DNA of 8,293 bases. It comes from CALVUP01 sp964422195 (GTDB taxonomy: Bacteria; Bacillota_I; Bacilli_A; RF39; UBA660). The notes below the pieces were generated by a model, which was not told where the DNA came from, did not search any database, and saw only the letters and a list, made by a program, of their open reading frames with translations. The position numbers and the translations under genes are program-made. Of the stretch, positions 7,162-8,293 are shown in pieces. The stretch is from NCBI GenBank assembly GCA_964422195.1, contig CAYRAF010000041.1:1-8293 (forward strand), written 5' to 3'. The first letter of the stretch is position 1; each line of letters starts with the position of its first letter.

Positions 7162-7944
7162 ATGAACATAAAAAGACTTTTATCAAATAAAAATACTGTT
7201 ACTATAGTATGTGTGATTCTAGCTATTATAATATTATGGTTTGGATATCAAAAAAGAATTTCTGATCAAGTTAATCCCATTTCAGTACCTTATGCTAAAG
7301 TAACACTTGCACCAGGAACAAAACTAAGTGCAGATAATATTGGAATTATGGAAGTGCCACCAGCAATGTTGCATGGGGAACTTTATACATCATATGGAGA
7401 AGTAGTATCTGAAACTTCACCTATGTATGTACAAAATTCAAGTGTTATACCTGCAGGTAGTTTAATCTATAAAAATACAATTGCTACTAAATCACAGTTA
7501 ATTAAAAGTGGAATAGATTCAAGTCAATATCCTGAAGGATATGAATTATATACATTAAATGTTAATATGGCGACAACTTATGGTAATTCAATACTTCCAT
7601 ATCACTATATTGATATTTATTTAAAAGCTACTGAAGATGATAAAATCATGATAGAAAAGCTTTTTGAAAATGTTAAAGTATTAGCAGTACATGATGCTGC
7701 AGGTAATAATGTTTTTGAAAATATAGATAATTTAACAGTACCATCGCAATTAATATTTGCACTTCCACATGATTATTGGATTTTACTTAAAAAAGCTACT
7801 GCATTAAGAAATTATGCTACAGAAATAGTAATAGTTCCTACAGATGCAGCTAGCAAAGAAAAAGTGGAAGATGTATCTATTGCTAGTACAACATTAAAGA
7901 ATTTTATTAATAATAACACTCAATGGGCTGAAGGAGTGGAATAG
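7162..7944 (+). CDS. cpaB: CpaB-like pilus assembly protein, second copy
   Basis: A 260-residue paralogue of the preceding gene. The helix at about residues 12-29, SAF-type domain at about 41-108 (VPYAKVTLAPGTKLS, VPPAML, VIPAGSLIY) and RcpC-type region at about 127-227 (YTLNVNMATTYGNS, HYIDIYLKA, ENVKVLAV, QLIFALPHDYWILLKKA) occur in the same order. It differs in a longer loop between VV and IPAG of the SAF domain, where the first copy has the common VVGKYA and this one has VVSETSPMYV, and in its C-terminal tail. Both copies are intact and keep the core motifs, so both probably work, perhaps as a heteromer or for different partners. Its own AAAGGGG site (7149-7155) lies 6 bases before the ATG. 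The ATPase gene starts 27 bases after its stop. Confidence 0.85.
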   Translation: MNIKRLLSNKNTVTIVCVILAIIILWFGYQKRISDQVNPISVPYAKVTLAPGTKLSADNIGIMEVPPAMLHGELYTSYGEVVSETSPMYVQNSSVIPAGSLIYKNTIATKSQLIKSGIDSSQYPEGYELYTLNVNMATTYGNSILPYHYIDIYLKATEDDKIMIEKLFENVKVLAVHDAAGNNVFENIDNLTVPSQLIFALPHDYWILLKKATALRNYATEIVIVPTDAASKEKVEDVSIASTTLKNFINNNTQWAEGVE

Positions 7945-7958
7945 AATAAAGAATAAAA

Positions 7959-7964
7959 AGGAGG
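7959..7964 (+). promoter_or_regulatory. Shine-Dalgarno AGGAGG of the cpaF-like gene
   Basis: AGGAGG stands 7 bases before the ATG at 7972 and fixes that start. Nearly all of this site falls within the left arm of a possible hairpin (7960-7970). Confidence 0.8.
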
Positions 7965-8013
7965 GACTAATATGAATGATAATGTGTTTGATCAGTTGGA
8001 CTTTGGTCCCTTT
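7960..8013 (+). promoter_or_regulatory. Possible hairpin masking the cpaF ribosome site
   Basis: Bases 7960-7970 can pair without interruption with 8003-8013, giving 11 pairs of which 3 are G-U, around a 32-base loop holding the start codon. The left arm covers the Shine-Dalgarno. The right arm uses a CCC proline codon, which is scarce in this AT-rich sequence. Function is speculative. Confidence 0.3.
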
Positions 8014-8293
8014 CAACCATTATTGGAAGATGATGATATAACAGATATTTCTTATTCAAATAATGGACAAGTATGGGTTAGATCATTAACTAAAGGAAAC
8101 TTCAGACAAGAAATCCCAGGACTTGATAATGCCCTTGTAGAAAAACTTGCATTTCAATGTTCAAATGTAATGGGAGTAAGTTTTAATAGTGCTAATCCGT
8201 TTTTAGATGCTGAATCTACAGAATTACGTATGAACTTTGTACATGATTCCATTGCTACCAATGGAGTTGCTTTAGTTATTCGTAAGACTCCTG
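7972..8293 (+). CDS. cpaF: CpaF/TadA-type secretion ATPase, N-terminal part (cut by window end)
   Basis: The first 107 codons of a VirB11/GspE-superfamily ATPase that powers Tad pilus assembly or type II-like secretion at the cytoplasmic membrane. The N-terminal domain signature is clear: PLLEDDDITDISYSNNGQVWV at about residues 16-36, NPFLDAE at 75-81, and the strand-turn LRMNFVHDSIATNGVALVIR at 85-104, equivalent to the segment that contacts nucleotide and neighbouring subunits in CpaF proteins. The N-terminal extension is short, only about 15 residues before the conserved part. The Walker A, Asp box, Walker B and His box lie beyond the window, so catalytic competence cannot be judged. TadB/TadC-like membrane proteins would be expected next. 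Confidence 0.88.
   Translation, partial: MNDNVFDQLDFGPFQPLLEDDDITDISYSNNGQVWVRSLTKGNFRQEIPGLDNALVEKLAFQCSNVMGVSFNSANPFLDAESTELRMNFVHDSIATNGVALVIRKTP

Overview
The window is one uninterrupted, co-directional (+ strand) gene cluster from a very AT-rich, low-GC Gram-positive-type bacterium. Lys, Asn, Ile and Tyr are abundant, AGA is the usual Arg codon, and strong AAAGGGG/AGGAGG ribosome sites precede most genes. Trp is encoded by TGG and no reading frame carries an internal TGA, so the standard bacterial code is used and a UGA-recoding mycoplasma is unlikely. The gene content (class B sortase, DUF5011-type Ig-like domain, CpaB, CpaF/TadA) resembles what I recall from uncultured gut Bacilli/Mollicutes-related lineages such as RF39. 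That placement is an impression, not a demonstrated result.

Layout: (1) 42-1859, a membrane-anchored surface protein with a pilin-like N-terminal region, an Ig-like domain and two tandem copies of a C-terminal domain. (2) 1861-2601, a class B sortase with an atypical residue at the expected catalytic Arg position. (3) 2598-5855, a 1085-residue secreted protein with 32 cysteines and no recognisable anchor. (4) 5868-6356, a small single-pass protein that looks like a TadE-type minor pilin (possibly DUF5411). (5, 6) 6371-7144 and 7162-7944, two diverged tandem CpaB-like proteins (SAF plus RcpC-type region). (7) 7972 to the window end, the N-terminal third or so of a CpaF/TadA-type secretion ATPase, cut off by the window. 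Gene gaps run from a 4-base overlap to 27 bases, with no terminator, RNA gene, CRISPR array, mobile element or sizeable non-coding stretch. The promoter must lie upstream of the window.

Working together (inference): genes 4-7 are the start of a Tad-like (type IVb pilus / type II secretion-related) machine. The ATPase would power assembly at the membrane, the CpaB pair would form an extracytoplasmic scaffold, and the small protein would be a pseudopilin-like subunit. Genes 1-3 are the likely exported parts. A sortase, a disulfide-rich giant protein and a pilin/Ig hybrid next to a Tad ATPase in an apparently monoderm organism is the unusual combination, and may be a poorly described surface appendage or adhesion apparatus.
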